This document shows, piece after piece, positions 7,498 through 16,304 of a stretch of DNA of 64,000 bases. The notes below the pieces were generated by a model, which worked only from the letters and a program-made list of their open reading frames with translations, made no database searches and was not told where the DNA came from. Origin of the DNA: Thermogutta terrifontis (GTDB lineage Bacteria; Planctomycetota; Planctomycetia; Pirellulales; Thermoguttaceae); contig NZ_CP018477.1 of the NCBI RefSeq assembly GCF_002277955.1, forward strand, positions 4,609,206-4,673,205, in the 5' to 3' direction. Position numbers and translations under genes: made by a program. Within the stretch, counting starts at the first letter, position 1; each line of letters starts with the position of its first letter.

Positions 7498-9522
7498 ATG
7501 GCCGAACGCGTGGGCGTTTATGTCTGCCACTGTGGAAGCAATATTGCGGGCATGGTGGATGTGGAAGAGGTGGCCCGGTGGGCCGGTGCCAACCTCAAAG
7601 ACGTCGTCGTCGCCCGGGATTACAAATTCATGTGTTCCTCTCTCGGTCAGGCGATGATCGAGGAGGACATCAAGAAGGAGGGACTGACCCGAGTGGTGGT
7701 GGCAGCCTGCTCGCCCCATCTGCATGAGAAAACTTTCCGCCGGGCGTGCGAGAACGCAGGCCTCAACCCCTATCTCTGCCAGATGACCAACATCCGTGAG
7801 CACGTTTCGTGGGTGTCCCGAGACCGCGCAAAGGCCACGGAAAAGGCCAAGGCCCTGGTGGCTGCCGCCGTCGAACGGGTCAAACGCCAGCAACCGCTGG
7901 AACCCTTCTTCGTGAAGGTCAACCCCGCCACGCTGGTCATCGGAGGTGGTATCGCGGGACTTCAGGCTACCCTGGAACTGGCCGACGCCGGTTATCCCGT
8001 GTATCTCGTGGAGCGCAGCCCCAGCATCGGCGGGCATATGGCCCAGTTCGATAAGACATTCCCCACGTTGGACTGCTCCGCGTGCATCCTGACACCGAAG
8101 ATGTCCGAGGTGGGACAGCACCCCAATGTGACACTCCTCACCTACTCCGAGGTAGAAGAGGTGAGCGGGTCGGTGGGGCATTTCCGCGTGAAGGTACGCA
8201 AAAAGGCCCGCTACGTGGACGAAGAGAAATGCACAGGCTGCGGTATCTGTGTGGAAAAATGCCCACGCAAAGTGGTGGACGAAGATTTCGAGGCGGGGCT
8301 CGGCTATCGCAAGGCCATTTACACTCCATTCCCCCAGGCCGTGCCGAGGATCCCCGTGATCGATGTCAATTCGTGCATCTACTTTGAGCGTCAGAAGTGC
8401 CGGGCGTGCGAAAAGCTCTGCCCCACCGGCGCTATTAAGTTCGATCAACAGGATGAGCTCCTGGAACTGGAAGTCGGCAACATCATCGTGGCCACCGGCT
8501 GGAAAATGTTCGACTGCCGGAGGATTCCGCAGTACGGCTACGGAAGGCTGGCTAACGTCTTCACCGCTTTAGAGTTTGAAAGGATCTGCAACGCGGCCGG
8601 TCCGACGGGAGGGAAGATTGTGCTTCGGGACGGGAAGACGGAACCCCAGTCGGTGGCCATTATTCATTGCGTGGGCAGCCGGGACTCCAACCACAACGAA
8701 TATTGCTCGGGTATCTGCTGCATGGCAGCACTAAAATTCGGGCACCTGGTGCTGGAGAAGACCAAAGCCGAAGTGTATTCCTTCTACATCGACATGCGGA
8801 CGAACCAGAAGGGATACGAGGAGTTCTATCATCGCCTGCTGGAAGAAGGGATGCATTTCGTCCGCGGAAAGGTCGCGGAGGTCACGGATGCTGCACGCCG
8901 ACCCGAAGAGGCAGGAAAGCTTATCATTCAGGTGGAAGATACTTTGATGGGGAAACAGCGTCGCATTCCCGTGGACATGGTCATTTTGATGGGGGCCCTG
9001 GAGCCCCAGGCGGACGCCAAGGAACTTGGCCTGAAACTGGGAATCTCGTGCAGTATGGCCGGTTGGTACACCGAGCGGCATCCCAAGCTCGATCCTGTGG
9101 CCACCATGACCGACGGCGTATTCGTGGCCGGTGCCTGCCAGGGACCGAAGGATATCCCGGCTTCGGTGGCGCAGGGTGCCGCTGCTGCCGCACGCGTGAT
9201 GGCCATGATCACCAAGGGCAACGTCATGATCGAGCCGGTTGTGGCCTCGATCAACGAGGAAAAATGCTCCGGCTGCCGAATCTGCAATAACCTGTGTCCG
9301 TACAACGCGATTGAATTCGACGAAGAAAAACAGGTCAGCCGGGTCATCACCGCAATGTGCAAAGGGTGCGGGACATGCGTGGCCGCGTGCCCTGCCGGCG
9401 CTATCACCGGCGCCCATTTCAGCAACGAACAGGTGTTTGCCGAGATCGAGGGAATTCTCTGGGATGCGATCCACGGAAACGGTGGCCAGGCCAAGCAGCA
9501 AGCGGAGGCGGTTTCCGTGTGA
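7498..9522 (+). CDS. hdrA: Heterodisulfide reductase subunit A-like flavoprotein (HdrA)
   Basis: A 674-residue iron-sulfur flavoprotein, the proposed site of flavin-based electron bifurcation. In order: an N-terminal domain with YVCHCGSNIAG; an FAD-binding Rossmann motif VIGGGIAGLQAT near residue 147; the HdrA hallmark PTLDCSACILTPKM; an inserted ferredoxin domain (CTGCGICVEKCP near 245, CRACEKLCPTGA near 302); and a C-terminal ferredoxin pair (CSGCRICNNLCP near 591, CKGCGTCVAACP near 621). The ATG has GAGGAGA upstream. Length and domain order agree with archaeal HdrA and with bacterial homologs from sulfate reducers and acetogens. Confidence 0.93.
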   Translation: MAERVGVYVCHCGSNIAGMVDVEEVARWAGANLKDVVVARDYKFMCSSLGQAMIEEDIKKEGLTRVVVAACSPHLHEKTFRRACENAGLNPYLCQMTNIREHVSWVSRDRAKATEKAKALVAAAVERVKRQQPLEPFFVKVNPATLVIGGGIAGLQATLELADAGYPVYLVERSPSIGGHMAQFDKTFPTLDCSACILTPKMSEVGQHPNVTLLTYSEVEEVSGSVGHFRVKVRKKARYVDEEKCTGCGICVEKCPRKVVDEDFEAGLGYRKAIYTPFPQAVPRIPVIDVNSCIYFERQKCRACEKLCPTGAIKFDQQDELLELEVGNIIVATGWKMFDCRRIPQYGYGRLANVFTALEFERICNAAGPTGGKIVLRDGKTEPQSVAIIHCVGSRDSNHNEYCSGICCMAALKFGHLVLEKTKAEVYSFYIDMRTNQKGYEEFYHRLLEEGMHFVRGKVAEVTDAARRPEEAGKLIIQVEDTLMGKQRRIPVDMVILMGALEPQADAKELGLKLGISCSMAGWYTERHPKLDPVATMTDGVFVAGACQGPKDIPASVAQGAAAAARVMAMITKGNVMIEPVVASINEEKCSGCRICNNLCPYNAIEFDEEKQVSRVITAMCKGCGTCVAACPAGAITGAHFSNEQVFAEIEGILWDAIHGNGGQAKQQAEAVSV

Positions 9523-9600
9523 ATTTGCGGGCGAGACGATCGTTGCGAATCAAACGGAAAATACTGAATTTATTTCGCCATATAGCAACAGGATTGAGCC

Positions 9601-10098
9601 ATGGCTGAGGAAACCTTCGAACCCAAAATTGTGGGCTTCCTGTGCAACTGGTGCTCGTACCGGGCGGCAGACCTGGCGGGCACGGCCAGAATTAAGTACT
9701 CGCCCAATGTGCGGATCATCCGCGTGATGTGCAGCGGGCGAGTGGACCCCGCGTTTGTGCTCAAGGCACTTTCCCTGGGAGCAGACGGCGTCATGATCGC
9801 TGGATGCCACCCCGGCGAGTGCCACTATATCGAACAGAATTACAAGGCCATGCGGCGCTACTACATGCTCAAGCACACGCTGAAGGCCCTCGGCCTGGAA
9901 GAAGATCGCATCCGGCTCGTGTGGGCCTCTGCTGCCGAGGGTCAGCAGCTTGCCGAGCATATCGACAAGTTTGTCGAAGACATCCGCAAGCTTGGCCCAC
10001 TGAACTGGCCCGCCAACTGGCAGGAAAACGGAGAGCGCCTGCATGCCGTTGAAGCCATTGCCAAAGAACACGAAGAATCGCTGGAGGTGCTTCCATGA
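9601..10098 (+). CDS. mvhD: F420-non-reducing hydrogenase iron-sulfur subunit D (MvhD)
   Basis: A 165-residue protein of the MvhD/DUF family. Characteristic segments are GFLCNWCSYRAADLAG, VRIIRVMCSGRVDP and GVMIAGCHPGECHYIEQNYKA, which contain the [2Fe-2S] cysteines. In the methanogen complex, MvhD links the hydrogenase (MvhAG) to HdrA. It lies between hdrA and the hydrogenase genes, exactly where a physical bridge would be encoded, and its stop overlaps the mvhG start (ATGA). The ATG has AGGATTGA upstream. Confidence 0.92.
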   Translation: MAEETFEPKIVGFLCNWCSYRAADLAGTARIKYSPNVRIIRVMCSGRVDPAFVLKALSLGADGVMIAGCHPGECHYIEQNYKAMRRYYMLKHTLKALGLEEDRIRLVWASAAEGQQLAEHIDKFVEDIRKLGPLNWPANWQENGERLHAVEAIAKEHEESLEVLP

Positions 10099-11087
10099 GT
10101 GACGGACAAGCCAAGGGAAAACTGGCGCTGTACTGGGCGGCGTCCTGCGGCGGATGTGAAATCGCCGTCCTCGCCATCGATGAAAAAATCCTCGAAGTGG
10201 CCAAGCACTTCGATATTGTTTTCTGGCCCTGCGCCACCGACGGAAAAGTCCGTGACGTGGAAAAGATGGAAGATGGTTCCATCGATGTCTGCCTGTTCAA
10301 CGGAGGCATCCGTACCAGCGAACAGGAATACATGGCCAAATTGCTCCGCCGTAAGTCCAAGGTCCTGGTGGCCTTTGGATCCTGTGCGATAGAGGGTTGC
10401 ATTCCCGGACTAGCCAATCTAAACACGCGGCAAGAGATTTTCCAGACTGTTTATGAGGACACCCCATCCACCGAAAATCCTCAGCACGTGACCCCCCAAC
10501 ACGTCACCGAGGTACCCGAGGGGAAGCTCTATTTGCCGATTTTTTACGACACGGTCTTCACCCTCGATCAGATTGTGGAGGTGGACTATTACCTGCCGGG
10601 CTGTCCCCCTGAAGCCGAACGCATCTGGGACGCCATCGTGGCAATCCTGGAGAACAAGCTCCCGCCTAAAGGCTCGGTCATCGGGGTGGACACAACAGTC
10701 TGCGATGAGTGCCCGCGCAAACGCACGGAAAAGAAGATCAAAAAGTTTTACCGCACCTGGCAGGTCATTCCTGACGAGGAAACCTGCCTGCTGGAACAGG
10801 GTATCATCTGCTGTGGCGTGGCAACCCGCGCCGGTTGCGGAGCGAAGTGCCCACGGGTCAACTCTCCCTGCATCGGTTGTTACGGGCCGAACACGGACGT
10901 GGTCGATTACGGCGCGCGGTTGATGGCGGCCCTGGCCTCCGTCATCGATTCCAACGACCCGGCAGAGATCCAGCGGATTATCGAAGAAGGGATTCCCGAT
11001 CCGGTTGGAACGTTTTACCGGTTCAGCCTGGCGCACAGTCTCCTGCGAAGGAAACGAAAACTGCCAGCGCCGAGTGCTGTCCAGTGA
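10095..11087 (+). CDS. mvhG: [NiFe]-hydrogenase small subunit, MvhG-like
   Basis: A 330-residue small subunit carrying Fe-S clusters between the NiFe site and MvhD. The proximal-cluster motif begins C18GGC21 in AASCGGCEIAV; later ligands are in FGSCAIEGCIPG and YYLPGCPPEAERIW. The C-terminal half has further cysteine groups (VCDECPRK, GIICCGVATRAGCGAKCPR, PCIGCYGPN), consistent with medial and distal clusters of group 3 enzymes. No Tat signal is present, so the enzyme should be cytoplasmic. The ATG overlaps the mvhD stop. It is about 100 bases from mvhA. Confidence 0.92.
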   Translation: MSDGQAKGKLALYWAASCGGCEIAVLAIDEKILEVAKHFDIVFWPCATDGKVRDVEKMEDGSIDVCLFNGGIRTSEQEYMAKLLRRKSKVLVAFGSCAIEGCIPGLANLNTRQEIFQTVYEDTPSTENPQHVTPQHVTEVPEGKLYLPIFYDTVFTLDQIVEVDYYLPGCPPEAERIWDAIVAILENKLPPKGSVIGVDTTVCDECPRKRTEKKIKKFYRTWQVIPDEETCLLEQGIICCGVATRAGCGAKCPRVNSPCIGCYGPNTDVVDYGARLMAALASVIDSNDPAEIQRIIEEGIPDPVGTFYRFSLAHSLLRRKRKLPAPSAVQ

Positions 11088-11184
11088 GTGATTGACCCAC
11101 CCGTTTCGGCGGAAGCCGAAACTATCAGGAATTAATAACCCAACATCGAGCACAGAACCTGAAAATAACCAGGTTGAGGAAGCC

Positions 11185-12651
11185 ATGAAACGGGTAACGA
11201 TTGATCCCATCACGCGGCTGGAAGGTCACGGCAAAATCGAGATCTTTCTCGATGAAAAGGGAGATGTGGCCAACGCCTATCTCCAGATCCCCGAGCTCCG
11301 CGGATTCGAGCGATTCTGCGTCGGTCGGCCGGTGGAGGAGATGCCCAACCTTACCGCCCGAATCTGCGGCGTCTGTCCCGAAGCGCACCACATGGCGGCC
11401 ACCAAGGCCCTGGATGCTGTTTTCCATGTGGACCCGCCCGAGACTGCTAAAAAACTCCGCGAACTGTTCTACAGCATTTTCTTCGCCACCGATCATACCA
11501 CCCACTTCTATGCCCTCGGCGGACCGGATTTCGTCGTCGGCCCGGATGCCCCCAAAGCTGAACGGAACATCCTGGGGGTGGTCAAGAAAGTGGGTCTGGA
11601 GATTGGCGGCCAGGTCATTAAGATGCGCCATGTGGGCCACAGTCTCATCCAAATGATCGGCGGACGCCGCGTGCATCCCAACTGGGGTCTGCCCGGCGGC
11701 GTCAGCAAGGGAATTACCGAAGAGCAGCGTCGCGAGATCGAAGCCGCCGGTCGCGAGGCCATCGAATTCGCCAAATTCAGCCTCGACCTCTTCGACAAAC
11801 TGGTCCTCAAAAACAGTGATTACGTCTCCCTGATTACCGGAGACGTGTATGTTCAGAAGACCTACTACATGGGGACCGTGGATGCGAATAACCATGTCAA
11901 TTTCTACGACGGTATGGTCCGCGTTGTGGGGCCCGACGGTAGGGAGCATGCCAAGTATCATCCCCGAGATTACCGCGAATATATCGCGGAAAGGGTCGAA
12001 CCCTGGTCCTATTTGAAATTCCCGTACCTCAAGAAAGTCGGTTGGAAGGGCTTTGTAGACGGACCCGACTCGGGCGTCTATCAGGCCACCCCGCTTTCCC
12101 GACTGAACGCCGCTGACGGCATGGCTACTCCGCTCGCGCAGAAGGAGTACCAGAGGTTCTACGAGGTCCTCGGTGGAAAACCTGTCCACCACACGCTGGC
12201 CACTCACTGGGCGCGGCTCATCGAGCTACTTTACGCGGCCGAGCGGTGGGTCGAATTGGCGTCTGACCCTGCCATCACAGGCAAGGATTATCGCGTCCTG
12301 CCCAAAGAGAAGCCCACCGAGGGTGTCGGTTGCGTGGAGGCCCCCCGCGGCACTCTCACCCACCATTATGTGACCGACGAGCGCGGTCTGGTGGTGAAGG
12401 CCAATCTCATTGTGGGCACCACCAACAACAACGCGTCGATCTGCATGGCCGTCCGTCGCGCCGCTCAGAAGCTCATCCACGGATTTGAGATTCGCGAAGG
12501 ACTGCTCAACCGTGTGGAAATGGCATTTCGATCCTACGACCCGTGTTTCGGTTGTGCCACCCACACGCTGCCCGGCCAGATGCCGCTGGAGGTGATCATT
12601 CGCAACGCAGACGGCGCGGTGCTGGAACGCCTCACCCAGTGCCTGGATTAA
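11185..12651 (+). CDS. mvhA: [NiFe]-hydrogenase large subunit, MvhA-like (group 3)
   Basis: A 488-residue catalytic subunit that oxidises H2. Both NiFe-binding motifs are intact: RICGVC (C61, C64) and DPCFGC (C454, C457). A C-terminal tail of about 28 residues follows the second motif and would be removed by a maturation protease, which is not in this window; nor are hyp genes. The ATG at 11185 (MKRVTIDPITRLEGHGK) has GAGGAA upstream and begins at the conserved family N-terminus; a longer frame from 11092 has no such support. It ends the hdr-mvh run, 60 bases before a hairpin terminator. Confidence 0.94.
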   Translation: MKRVTIDPITRLEGHGKIEIFLDEKGDVANAYLQIPELRGFERFCVGRPVEEMPNLTARICGVCPEAHHMAATKALDAVFHVDPPETAKKLRELFYSIFFATDHTTHFYALGGPDFVVGPDAPKAERNILGVVKKVGLEIGGQVIKMRHVGHSLIQMIGGRRVHPNWGLPGGVSKGITEEQRREIEAAGREAIEFAKFSLDLFDKLVLKNSDYVSLITGDVYVQKTYYMGTVDANNHVNFYDGMVRVVGPDGREHAKYHPRDYREYIAERVEPWSYLKFPYLKKVGWKGFVDGPDSGVYQATPLSRLNAADGMATPLAQKEYQRFYEVLGGKPVHHTLATHWARLIELLYAAERWVELASDPAITGKDYRVLPKEKPTEGVGCVEAPRGTLTHHYVTDERGLVVKANLIVGTTNNNASICMAVRRAAQKLIHGFEIREGLLNRVEMAFRSYDPCFGCATHTLPGQMPLEVIIRNADGAVLERLTQCLD

Positions 12652-12712
12652 ATCCTGTCGTTCCTTGATGTATTCATTCCGCCGCTCAGCGACGGAGAGT
12701 CCTCGAAACCAC

Positions 12713-12744
12713 GGGGAGGCCCACCGGCCTCCCCGATGGTTTTT
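12713..12744 (+). terminator. Terminator hairpin after the hdr-mvh operon
   Basis: GGGGAGGCC (12713-12721) pairs perfectly with GGCCTCCCC (12726-12734) around the loop CACC, followed by a short T-rich tail (GATGGTTTTTAT). The 9-bp GC-rich stem and position just after mvhA support an intrinsic terminator. Confidence 0.75.
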
Positions 12745-12959
12745 ATGAGACATCGTCACCTAGCACACTGACGCTTCGGTCGGGCACCGCAAACCGCTTA
12801 AGGTGCATCTCGTCTGATGAAAACGCGTTCTCCTCTCGGAAACAGAATCGCGTGACGGCGCTTACCGCGGTGCGGGTCAAACCACCAACGCCAATAGCGC
12901 AACACTATGATGTTATTCGTGCGCGTGTTTGCTCGTACTATCCTTTAGAAAACCACGAC

Positions 12960-12987
12960 TTGACATCGCACGCTCCGGTGGTAAACT
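12960..12987 (+). promoter_or_regulatory. Sigma-70-type promoter of the cas operon
   Basis: A perfect TTGACA (12960-12965) and TAAACT (12982-12987) are 16 bases apart. The expected transcription start lies only about 15 bases before the cas8 ATG at 13010, leaving room for its ribosome binding site GGAGGG. Confidence 0.55.
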
Positions 12988-13009
12988 GCAGATCAAAACG
13001 GAGGGACAC

Positions 13010-14620
13010 ATGATGGCCAAAAAGGGAACAAAAGTGGGCAGGTCTGGCAAAACACAAGGCTCGTCCAGGTCGACCTCCCAAACTGCGGTGTCAGCGGATC
13101 GTTTCGAACTCCGTGCCGATGTTTCGACGGGCAACTTCTGGTTCGATACCGGTCGCGTGATGCTTCTCAAGCTTTTCGGGGCAGGCACGCACGACGTCAA
13201 CACCGTTCTTCAGGAACTCGTCGATCGGTTAGTCGAGCCCACCGGCAATAAAGGGGAATACTTCGATAAGACCACAAACTCCCTCAAGGAATACGACAAG
13301 AAAAACTGGGTTTTCCCGACCAATCTTTTCATCAAGGCCAATCCCAGCCCGCCGAAGGAAAAACGCCTCATCAACGGCAAAGAGCAGCTGGTTTTCCTCG
13401 AGCCTCCCCAATATTCTCTCAAACTCGATCTCAAGAAAAAGAAGGATCGTTGTGACATTTGCGGCCAAGAGGCCCCCGTGACTGACGCCACCATGTGGAT
13501 GTTTCCCTTCGTGGTGGACCCGAGCAAGTTCGGCTGCTTCTACTCGGGAGCCAAACGCGGTCTCAAACTCTGCGCCTGCTGCGCCCTGGCGGGACTGGCC
13601 GGTTATCTGGGGTGGCTCTGGCGTGGCAGGCGAGATTGGCTCCATTTCTTTATATTCCACTCGGATATGCCGGAGCTCCGACGGCTCCATGAAGAGATAT
13701 TGGAACACTTAAAACTTAAAGGTCAAAGAAGTGGAAACTGCGAGTGCGCTTTCGAAGGTCCCTACATCCACGAAACGACACTCGGTCTTTTGCTCACACT
13801 TTTCCAGTACGTCCGGGAGTCTGACAAACTCCCTGAGGAATCGCGGCAATTGCTCAGCGAATTGCTTGGAGCGGAGACCCTCGCAGGTCCGCCGCCCATG
13901 CGACTTTACGCCGTGACCGGCAAGCCCGGCCAGGCGTTCAAAATGAATATGCTCTGCGAATTCTCCCAGCTCCATCGTCTGTTTCGGTTCTATGAAAAAT
14001 GGATAGAAATCATTCAGGGTTTAAACCTCAAAGACGACAAGCCCCACCAACGTCTGGAAAAAATCTTCGGGCAATTTTATGCCCGGCAGGGTCAAAAGTA
14101 CGAAACTCTGTGGCGGGACAAAATCGCCTGGGCGATTCTCGAGTTCTCTGACCCCACACCCTTCATCGAACAATTCCTCTTCGATGTGTGTGCCCGCGCT
14201 GAAGAATCGGACAGGCATTCCCGCGGGCTGCTTCACGGAACACTGAACGTGCTGATTCCCTATCTGGCGGAGGTCATGCAGATGGATGAGAAATTTCAAA
14301 AAGTCCTGGCCGGCTTTGGACATTCGCTCGGCACGAAGGCTTCCCAACAAAATGAGATGGGCCTGCTCTATGCCCTTCGTAACGCCAAGAATCCCGAGGA
14401 GTTCTATCGCGTCCTCAATGACGCCCAGTTCCGCCTGCAAATCACCGTGCCCGGTGATCTGCTCCGCATCGAGCGTCAGGAGCGCATCGCCGGTGTGCCC
14501 TGGGTTCGGGTGAAAACCCTCCTCGCCATCTATGCGATGAATGCCTATCTCCGCAAGGGGAAAGAAACGACTGAAGACGCTAATGATTCTGACTTGACCA
14601 CTCAGGAGGATAACGCATGA
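13010..14620 (+). CDS. cas8b: Type I-B Cascade large subunit Cas8b/Cst1
   Basis: A 536-residue protein matching the Cst1 (CXXC-CXXC) group of Cas8 large subunits, which recognise the PAM and recruit Cas3. The two zinc-type motifs are CDIC (about residue 147) and CACC (about 188), the second followed by ALAGLAGYLGWLW. The start ATGATG at 13010 has GGAGG 6 bases upstream; a frame extending to 12929 lacks support and would overlap the promoter. The gene leads the operon and its stop overlaps cas7 (ATGA). The N-terminus is Lys/Ser/Thr rich. The subtype call rests on this motif pair and on gene order; a profile search would fix it. Confidence 0.82.
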   Translation: MMAKKGTKVGRSGKTQGSSRSTSQTAVSADRFELRADVSTGNFWFDTGRVMLLKLFGAGTHDVNTVLQELVDRLVEPTGNKGEYFDKTTNSLKEYDKKNWVFPTNLFIKANPSPPKEKRLINGKEQLVFLEPPQYSLKLDLKKKKDRCDICGQEAPVTDATMWMFPFVVDPSKFGCFYSGAKRGLKLCACCALAGLAGYLGWLWRGRRDWLHFFIFHSDMPELRRLHEEILEHLKLKGQRSGNCECAFEGPYIHETTLGLLLTLFQYVRESDKLPEESRQLLSELLGAETLAGPPPMRLYAVTGKPGQAFKMNMLCEFSQLHRLFRFYEKWIEIIQGLNLKDDKPHQRLEKIFGQFYARQGQKYETLWRDKIAWAILEFSDPTPFIEQFLFDVCARAEESDRHSRGLLHGTLNVLIPYLAEVMQMDEKFQKVLAGFGHSLGTKASQQNEMGLLYALRNAKNPEEFYRVLNDAQFRLQITVPGDLLRIERQERIAGVPWVRVKTLLAIYAMNAYLRKGKETTEDANDSDLTTQEDNA

Positions 14621-15585
14621 GCAAGGCGATTGTCATTGGATACCTCACAAAGGTGTCGGCTGCCAACATCAACGCTTCCCATAACGAAGGGAACGTGATG
14701 GTCACCAAGAAAGTGACCCTGCCCGATGGAAGCACCCTGCCCTATATCTCCGGTCAGGCCCTGCGCCGGATGCTCCGTGATCGTCTGGAAGAGCTGGGAT
14801 ATCCGCTCTCGGAACCGTTCTGCCAGGTCAGCGGCCAGCAGGTGACGCCGCCGGTTCGTCCCTGGGAGTTTCCGGATGAGGATCTCTTCGGCTACCTCGA
14901 TCCGTCGGGCGGTTGGCGGCGGACTTCCCCTGTCCGCGTCTCGGCCGCCGTGGGTTTGTTCCCCTTCCAGGGCGATCGTGATCTCGGCACCCGCTCGTTC
15001 GAAAAGTTCGGACAAAAGATGGAAAGCGGCGGGAATATGTTCGAAACCGAACTTTACGCCAACCTGTTCAAAGGCAGCGTGCTCGTGGAGCTGGATCGGG
15101 TCGGTGTGTTCCGCAACCTGGAAGTGGACGTGAAAAAGGCCCCCACCCAACTCGAGGAAAGAAACTCAGGAAACGGACGCATCGAAAAAGTCCTGCCCGC
15201 TGAGGAGCGACGCAAGCGCCTCCAGGCCCTCCTGGAAGCCTTCAACATCCTCTGGGGTGGAGGCCGCACCGCCCGCATGCTGGCCGATCTCTCCCCCAAA
15301 TTCCTGGCCTATGCCCGTCTGTCCGTGAAACATCCCGTGTTTCTGGAAGCCCTTTCCGCCGAGTACGAAAACGGCAAATACCTCCTGCACACGGCGCCCA
15401 TCATCGCCGCACTCAAAAAGTTTGAAGGCCGCTGCGAAAAACTGATCTTCGGCCTGGAAGACGATGTCTTCGGAAATGCCGAAGAAGTCAAACAGACCCT
15501 CCAGAATTATGGCGAAGTGCTCAGCACGCACGAGGCAATCAACCAGGCCAAGAAAGATGTGGAAACGCTATGGAGCCAGTCCTGA
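14617..15585 (+). CDS. cas7: Type I-B Cascade backbone protein Cas7 (Cst2/DevR)
   Basis: A 322-residue RAMP protein that polymerises along the crRNA to form the Cascade backbone. The N-terminus MSKAIVIGYLTKVSAANINA followed by LPYISGQALRRMLRDRLEE is typical of the Cst2/DevR group, as are the interior FETELYANLFKGSVLVELDR and LSPKFLAYARL. It starts within the cas8 stop (ATGA) and overlaps the cas5 start by 16 bases, so the three Cascade genes are tightly coupled. Confidence 0.9.
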   Translation: MSKAIVIGYLTKVSAANINASHNEGNVMVTKKVTLPDGSTLPYISGQALRRMLRDRLEELGYPLSEPFCQVSGQQVTPPVRPWEFPDEDLFGYLDPSGGWRRTSPVRVSAAVGLFPFQGDRDLGTRSFEKFGQKMESGGNMFETELYANLFKGSVLVELDRVGVFRNLEVDVKKAPTQLEERNSGNGRIEKVLPAEERRKRLQALLEAFNILWGGGRTARMLADLSPKFLAYARLSVKHPVFLEALSAEYENGKYLLHTAPIIAALKKFEGRCEKLIFGLEDDVFGNAEEVKQTLQNYGEVLSTHEAINQAKKDVETLWSQS

Positions 15586-16304
15586 TCGTCAGTGTCTCGG
15601 CGCCGGTGGCCTCTTTCCGGCGACCGCTCGACCATAACTACCAGCGGACCCTCCCGCTTCCACCCCCGACCACCTTGCTGGGGATCGCCGGTGCGGCGCT
15701 CGGGCTGCCGGATCGCGAATTGTGGGATCCTCAAGCCGGATGGAGCGACTTGCGGGTCTCCACCTGGATGGACGAGCCGCCCGGCAAAGCCAGGGATATG
15801 TGGACCGTTCTCAAAATCATCAGCGGAAAACTCGGAGAGCGCTCGCCCTACTTTCGCGAACTCCTCTTTTACGTTCGTTACAAACTCGCCTACGGTGGAA
15901 CCACATCCCAGTTGGAGGAGCTCGCCAGGGCGTTTCGCGATCCCGTGTTTCCACTCTCCCTGGGCCGGGATGACGAGCTGATGTTTGTCGAGGACGTCAC
16001 GCTTTGCCACGCGGAAGCCGGCGACTCGGTCTTCGGCGGTACCGTCCTTCCCTGCGATATCCGCAAGATTCCCCGGCTCAAGCCCGCGCTGGCCCCGGGC
16101 ACGGCTTTCGAACCACCGCTCGTGGAACGCCTTCCCGTTTCCTTTGAAGTCGATAAAAAGGGCGTCCGCCATCCCCAAAAACTCCAGTTTTTCAGTTTCC
16201 TGCCGCCGGGCGTCCAAATAGAGGTTCCAAATCTCGCTCCTTTACAGTGCGCGGGGCAGAACTTCGTATGGCTCAACTCCTCGCCAAACCAGATACCCTC
16301 TTAA
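15570..16304 (+). CDS. cas5: Type I-B Cascade protein Cas5
   Basis: A 244-residue Cas5 that caps the 5' handle of the crRNA. The N-terminal strand and Gly region (VLIVSVSAPVASFRRPLDHN, then LPPPTTLLGIAGAALGL) are the usual Cas5 pattern in types I-A and I-B. It overlaps cas7 by 16 bases and cas3 by 37. The C-terminus (PNLAPLQCAGQNFVWL) ends in the standard Cas5 beta region. No catalytic residues are expected, since Cas6 does the processing here. Confidence 0.88.
   Translation: MEPVLIVSVSAPVASFRRPLDHNYQRTLPLPPPTTLLGIAGAALGLPDRELWDPQAGWSDLRVSTWMDEPPGKARDMWTVLKIISGKLGERSPYFRELLFYVRYKLAYGGTTSQLEELARAFRDPVFPLSLGRDDELMFVEDVTLCHAEAGDSVFGGTVLPCDIRKIPRLKPALAPGTAFEPPLVERLPVSFEVDKKGVRHPQKLQFFSFLPPGVQIEVPNLAPLQCAGQNFVWLNSSPNQIPS

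Larger units (their letters stand above)
12652..13009. other. Intergenic region between mvhA and the cas operon
   Basis: No gene is seen here. The region holds the mvhA terminator hairpin (12713-12734) and the cas promoter (12960-12987), both listed separately. Confidence 0.6.
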
